Assembly: GCA_039820405.1 (NCBI GenBank)
Contig: JBCBQC010000007.1
Location: 65,108 to 129,107 of the forward strand
DNA: 64,000 nucleotides
Direction: 5' to 3'
Source of the DNA: CALLVY01 sp937899855
GTDB lineage: Bacteria; Bacteroidota; Bacteroidia; Chitinophagales; Saprospiraceae
A program made the position numbers and the translations under genes. The notes beneath the pieces are model-generated. The model was not told the DNA's origin and searched no databases. It saw only the letters and a program-made list of their open reading frames with translations. Within the stretch, counting starts at the first letter, position 1. Every line of letters begins with the position of its first letter. This document shows positions 60,287 to 64,000 of the stretch, one piece after another.

Positions 60287-63200
60287 TTAATTTTCTACCG
60301 TTTCTAACGCCGAGCTGTGGTCCAGCTCGCGGAAATCCACCGCGCTGACGCCCGATACTCCTTGCTCGGCCATAAATACCCCGTAGATCACATCCACCGC
60401 CGCCATCGTCGCCTTATTGTGCGTCACGATCACGAACTGCGAATCCACCGAAAACTTCCGAATGATCTTATTGAACTTCTCGATGTTGGCATCATCGAGG
60501 GGGGCATCCACCTCGTCAAAGACGCAGAAGGGGGCGGGTTTGAGCAGGTAAAGGGCAAAAAGCAAGGCCGTGGCGGTGAGCGTCTTCTCCCCTCCCGACA
60601 GCTGATTGATCGTCAGGGGGCGCTTGCCCTTGGGCTTGGCGATGATCTTGATCCGCGATTCCAAGGGGTCGTCGGCCGCTTCGAGCAGCAGATCGCACTG
60701 GTCGTCTTCGGTAAAGAGCGTCCGAAACACCTCGATAAAGTAGGTGCGTACCTTTTCAAAAGCCGCCAAAAATTGCTCGGTGGCCGTGGCCTCAATTTCC
60801 TTGATCGTATCCAATAAAGAAGCCTTGGCGGCCAAAATATCGTCGCGCTGGGAGGAAATGCCATCGTAGCGTTCCTTCATCTCGTCGTAGGCTTCCACCG
60901 CCATGGGGTTGATGTCGCCGTAATTGTCGAGTCGCTTCTTCAATTTGGCAACCTTTTGCTCCAACTCCTCCACATCGATGCCTTCTTTGGGTTCCTGATT
61001 GAGCACCTCGTTGATGTCGATCCCGAATTCGATGCGCAGACGCTCCGCCGTAGAGGTAAGCTCCAGCTTCATTTCGGTAAATTGGTCCTTGAGCGCCTGA
61101 ATGGCGTTTTGGGCCGCTTGCCGTTGGCGACTGGTCCGTCGCAGTTCCTCCTCCAATTCGTTGATGCCACCGCGGGCCTTAAAGTAGTGTTGCTCCGCCT
61201 CGTTGAGGGAAGCCTCCCGAAGCTGTCGCTCGGTGTAGGCCTCCAGCAAGGTGGCGTCCAGCTGTCCCATATCCGCTTTAATCACGTCGATTTCGCCATC
61301 CGATTGGGCCAAGCCGGTCTGATCGGCACTGAGCTTGTTTTTGGTTTCACTCAGGGTATTTTCCCGAAAGCTCAGTTCGCGTTGGAGGGTCGTCACCTTA
61401 TTCTGCTGGCGAATAAACTCGATGTTCTTTTGGTTAAAGTCGTTGGAGGCCACACTGAGGGCATCGGCCACCTGGCGAAAACTGCCATCCGTATCCGAAA
61501 TTTGGGCCTTGGCAGCTTCCACCTCCTCTCGCTTGGCAGCCAGCTCCCGATCGATCTCCTCATTAACCTGACCCAGGCGATTGATCGACACCTCAGATTG
61601 CATTTTCTTGCTGTCGGCATCGCGGATAAAGTTCTCAAAATTCTCCAAACGAGTCATCAAAGAAACCTTTTCCTGATCCATCCGATTGAGCACCGAGCGT
61701 TCGCGGTTGATCGTCTCGTTGGTAATTTGCGACTTGAGGGTCTCCAGTTGGGTTTTGACATTGTAGTATTGCGTCGAGAGTTTGTTCTCTTTTTTCTCCA
61801 GGTTGCGGATGGCCACGTCGAGTACTTCCAGGTTCTTTTTCCGACCGATCTTTTTGCCCTCAAACAAGCCCACCGATCCCCCGGAAAGGCTGAATTTTCC
61901 CTGGACAAAGCGTCCGCTCCTGGACAGGATGACCAAGCTTTTGTCGCCCAAGTCGGCAATCGGTTCATCGCTCTCCGTCACCACCACCTTTTCGAGTAAG
62001 TAGCTGACGAGGTTGAAGTAGGCCTTGTCGGTTTCCACCAGTTCGACGGCACTCTGCGTACCGGGATGCACCCCCACGGGCGCCAGGTAGTCGCGGAAGG
62101 CGTCGAGGATAAAAAAATTGGCCTTGCCCTTCTGGGTTTTGTTGAGCAGGCGGATGGCCGCGTAGGCCTCCTCCAAGTTGTCGACTACGTAGTAATTGAG
62201 GTAGCGTTCGAGGTAGTTTTCGATCGCCACGCGGTAGCCCTCTTTGACGTAGAGCAGATCCGACAGCAGGGGAACATCCTTTTTCCAGTCCTTGGTCTTG
62301 CTCAAAAACTTGATGGATTCGGGAAAGCCTTCCAGGTTTTCGACCATGCTCTTGGTCAGCTTGTACTCGTTGCGTTTGGCGTCGAGTTCGCGATTGACAT
62401 CGGCGACGGACTTGCGCAGTTCTTCCAGCTTTCGTTCGGCGACCACTATTTCTTCCTGGCGACGGGTTTCTTCCCGCTCCAGCCGTTCCAATTCGTTGAC
62501 TTTGTGCTGGCGGCGGCCTTCCAAGTCGCGCAGTTGGCCCTCCAGGGTATTCACCTCTTCGCGCCGCTGTAGGATTCCGGTCCGGGTCTGTTCGATCTCC
62601 TTACTCAGGTTTTCGATTTGATTGAGGTTGATGGCCTTGCTCTTTTCCAATTCGAAAACCTGGCGGTCGAGCTGTTGTTGGCGATCGAGGAAAGCTTCGA
62701 GCTCCGCCTTGAGCTGTCCGTGGCTCGATCGGATGGTCTTGAGTTTGTCTTCCGCCGCTACCAGCTGTTCTTCCAGATCCACTTCCAACCGCTTGTCTTC
62801 GTTGAGCTGTTCGCGGTAGTAGGCAATATCGTCCTCCAACTGGGTCATCCGCGCGTTGGCCGCTTTGATTTGCTCGCCGAGCTTTACCTTGTTTTGCTCG
62901 ATAAAGTTGAGCTTCTGCCCCAGCATTCGTTTGTCGTTCTCCTGGGTACGGATGTTGCCCACCAGTTCGTTGACCAGCCGCTGGGCTTCGGAGAGGCGTT
63001 TTTCCTTGTCCAGATTGCCTTTCTTTTCCTGCTCCAACTTAGCCTCCAGCTGGGAATGGTGTACTTCCAGACGGCGCAGCTCGTCCTCTCCCTTTTCCAA
63101 CTTCCCGGTCAGCGCGGCGTAGCGATCTTTGTAGCTACTGAGCTTGACGGTAGCCAGGTCGACGCTCATTTCCTTGTACTTTTCCTTGAGCTCGTAGTAG

Positions 63201-63841
63201 CGCTTGGCCCGTTTGGCCTGTTTCTCCAGGGTCTTGAGGTTGCCTTCGATTTCGAAGAGCAGGTCCTCGATCCGGTCGAGGTCTTCGGTGGTATTCTTGA
63301 GTTTGTTGAGGGTCTCGCGTTTGCGTCGCTTGTATTTGGAGATACCGGCGGCCTGCTCGAACATCTTCCGGCGGGAATTGTCCTTGTCGGTCAATAGATC
63401 GTCGACCATACCGAGGGCGATGATGGCGTAGGAATTGGAGCCAATGCCGGTGTCCAGGAAAAGCGAGGTAATATCTTTGAGACGGCACACGACGTTGTTG
63501 AGGCGGTACTCGCTTTCGCCGGTGCGGTAGAGGATGCGACTAATGGTGACGGTATTGTACTCCGTCGGCAAGAGGTTTTTGGTGTTTTCAAAGGTCAGGG
63601 AAACCTGTGCCATTCCCCCCGGTTTCCGCTTTTTGGAGCCGTTGAAAATGACGTTCGACATCTTCTCCAACCGCAATTCCTTGCCCTTCTGCTCTCCCAA
63701 TACCCAGCGGATGGCATCCACGATATTGGACTTTCCCGAACCGTTTGGCCCCACGATCCCGATCACGTCTTCGTTGAAGTTGATGACCGTCTCGTTGGCA
63801 AAACTTTTAAAACCTTTGATTGCAAGACTCTTTAATCGCAT
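60287..63841 (-). CDS. smc: Chromosome segregation protein SMC
   Basis: A 1184-residue SMC. Walker A is IVGPNGSGKSNIVDAIRWVL near the N-terminus. Long coiled-coil arms flank a hinge at about residues 500-650 (GFPESIKFLSKTKDWKKDV and on). The C-terminal head has the signature LSGGEKTLTATALLFALYLL and Walker B PFCVFDEVDAPLDDANIEKF. It compacts and segregates the chromosome as an ATP-driven loop extruder with ScpA/ScpB, which are not in the window. The start is ATG at 63841 (MRLKSLAIKGFKSF); a TAATTTTG -7-like element lies 7 bp upstream on the minus strand. Confidence 0.96.
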   Translation of the reverse strand: MRLKSLAIKGFKSFANETVINFNEDVIGIVGPNGSGKSNIVDAIRWVLGEQKGKELRLEKMSNVIFNGSKKRKPGGMAQVSLTFENTKNLLPTEYNTVTISRILYRTGESEYRLNNVVCRLKDITSLFLDTGIGSNSYAIIALGMVDDLLTDKDNSRRKMFEQAAGISKYKRRKRETLNKLKNTTEDLDRIEDLLFEIEGNLKTLEKQAKRAKRYYELKEKYKEMSVDLATVKLSSYKDRYAALTGKLEKGEDELRRLEVHHSQLEAKLEQEKKGNLDKEKRLSEAQRLVNELVGNIRTQENDKRMLGQKLNFIEQNKVKLGEQIKAANARMTQLEDDIAYYREQLNEDKRLEVDLEEQLVAAEDKLKTIRSSHGQLKAELEAFLDRQQQLDRQVFELEKSKAINLNQIENLSKEIEQTRTGILQRREEVNTLEGQLRDLEGRRQHKVNELERLEREETRRQEEIVVAERKLEELRKSVADVNRELDAKRNEYKLTKSMVENLEGFPESIKFLSKTKDWKKDVPLLSDLLYVKEGYRVAIENYLERYLNYYVVDNLEEAYAAIRLLNKTQKGKANFFILDAFRDYLAPVGVHPGTQSAVELVETDKAYFNLVSYLLEKVVVTESDEPIADLGDKSLVILSRSGRFVQGKFSLSGGSVGLFEGKKIGRKKNLEVLDVAIRNLEKKENKLSTQYYNVKTQLETLKSQITNETINRERSVLNRMDQEKVSLMTRLENFENFIRDADSKKMQSEVSINRLGQVNEEIDRELAAKREEVEAAKAQISDTDGSFRQVADALSVASNDFNQKNIEFIRQQNKVTTLQRELSFRENTLSETKNKLSADQTGLAQSDGEIDVIKADMGQLDATLLEAYTERQLREASLNEAEQHYFKARGGINELEEELRRTSRQRQAAQNAIQALKDQFTEMKLELTSTAERLRIEFGIDINEVLNQEPKEGIDVEELEQKVAKLKKRLDNYGDINPMAVEAYDEMKERYDGISSQRDDILAAKASLLDTIKEIEATATEQFLAAFEKVRTYFIEVFRTLFTEDDQCDLLLEAADDPLESRIKIIAKPKGKRPLTINQLSGGEKTLTATALLFALYLLKPAPFCVFDEVDAPLDDANIEKFNKIIRKFSVDSQFVIVTHNKATMAAVDVIYGVFMAEQGVSGVSAVDFRELDHSSALETVEN

Positions 63842-64000
63842 AGCCTGCAAAATTAACGAAATCCACCCGATTTTCGCAGTGCGCCAGAATTTTTTATCCA
63901 CGATTTATCCCCCCAGGAGGCTGCTGAGCGGAAGAAAACTGGACCGAGAATGGGGTCAAAAGAGCTAGGAGGCCTAGGTCCCCCCTAGCTTACTTACCCA
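63842..64000. other. Upstream of smc to window edge
   Basis: 159 bp with no gene I can support. It contains a minus-strand TAATTTTG (63848-63855) just before smc. No -33 match was seen. Confidence 0.5.

Noticed and set aside
63842..63968. A plus-strand frame continuing past smc to the window edge
   Set aside because: It is a shadow of smc's coding strand and has no start or domain of its own.
1..64000. CRISPR arrays, tRNA or rRNA genes, insertion sequences and phage genes
   Set aside because: I looked for repeat-spacer patterns, tRNA-like gaps and transposase or integrase motifs in the gene products and intergenic gaps and saw none.

Overview
The window is chromosomal DNA from a Bacteroidota bacterium, most likely of the Saprospiria/Lewinella type. 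The evidence is three proteins ending in type IX secretion (T9SS) C-terminal sorting domains, the gliding genes gldA and a fused gldF-gldG, a fused SecDF, Bacteroidota promoter elements (TTTG...TAnnTTTG) ahead of secDF, pckA and fadN, and mostly weak Shine-Dalgarno sites. Base composition is moderately GC-rich and even. I saw no transposase, integrase, phage gene, CRISPR array, tRNA or rRNA, so this looks like ordinary core and lineage-specific chromosome.

Layout. 1-8 kb: the end of a T9SS cargo gene, then mostly minus-strand single genes (RNase Z-like hydrolase, methyltransferase, cytochrome c, voltage-gated-type K+ channel, M15A peptidase, and a PP2C plus FCP1/NIF-type phosphatase pair). 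7.5-8.06 kb is a gene-free stretch. 8-14 kb: minus-strand ATP-grasp, flavoprotein, DEAD-box helicase, PqiA-like, glycosyltransferase, DUF937-like and RidA genes. 14-24.7 kb: plus strand, with a membrane metallophosphoesterase, a secreted double-HKD phospholipase D-like protein, cyclophilin, a haem/VCBS lipoprotein, a secreted arylsulfotransferase, pckA with promoter and terminator, and a polytopic membrane protein. 24.6-28.3 kb: a CotH-kinase/beta-helix membrane protein with a DUF4956 protein.

28.6-34.6 kb: a coiled-coil membrane protein, a thioredoxin, ubiX, and a minus-strand exbB-exbD-exbD-tonB-folC operon. 34.9-38.6 kb: a fadN-fadA beta-oxidation operon, ending in a two-way terminator shared with putA. 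38.7-48.5 kb: a ten-kb minus-strand directon, in transcription order gldA, unknown secreted protein, GNAT, gldFG fusion, DUF4340, zinc phospholipase C-like, DUF368 (polyprenyl-phosphate flippase family), aroE, putA. 48.8-64 kb: DUF547 lipoprotein, small lipoprotein, kbp (BON-LysM), secDF, PorE-like OmpA lipoprotein, leuS, small coiled-coil protein and smc.

How the parts fit. SecDF moves proteins across the inner membrane. The T9SS (PorE-like protein) and the Gld ABC-type complex belong to the surface secretion and gliding machinery, and the PLD-like protein, the sulfotransferase and the truncated protein at the left edge are predicted cargo. ExbB/ExbD/TonB energise outer-membrane uptake. FadN/FadA, PutA and Pck fit growth on fatty acids and amino acids with gluconeogenesis.

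The least explained parts are the CotH/DUF4956/membrane-protein locus, the unknown protein between gldA and gldFG, two small non-coding elements with intrinsic terminators (28.5 kb and 54.5 kb), and the gene-free 7.5-8.06 kb stretch.
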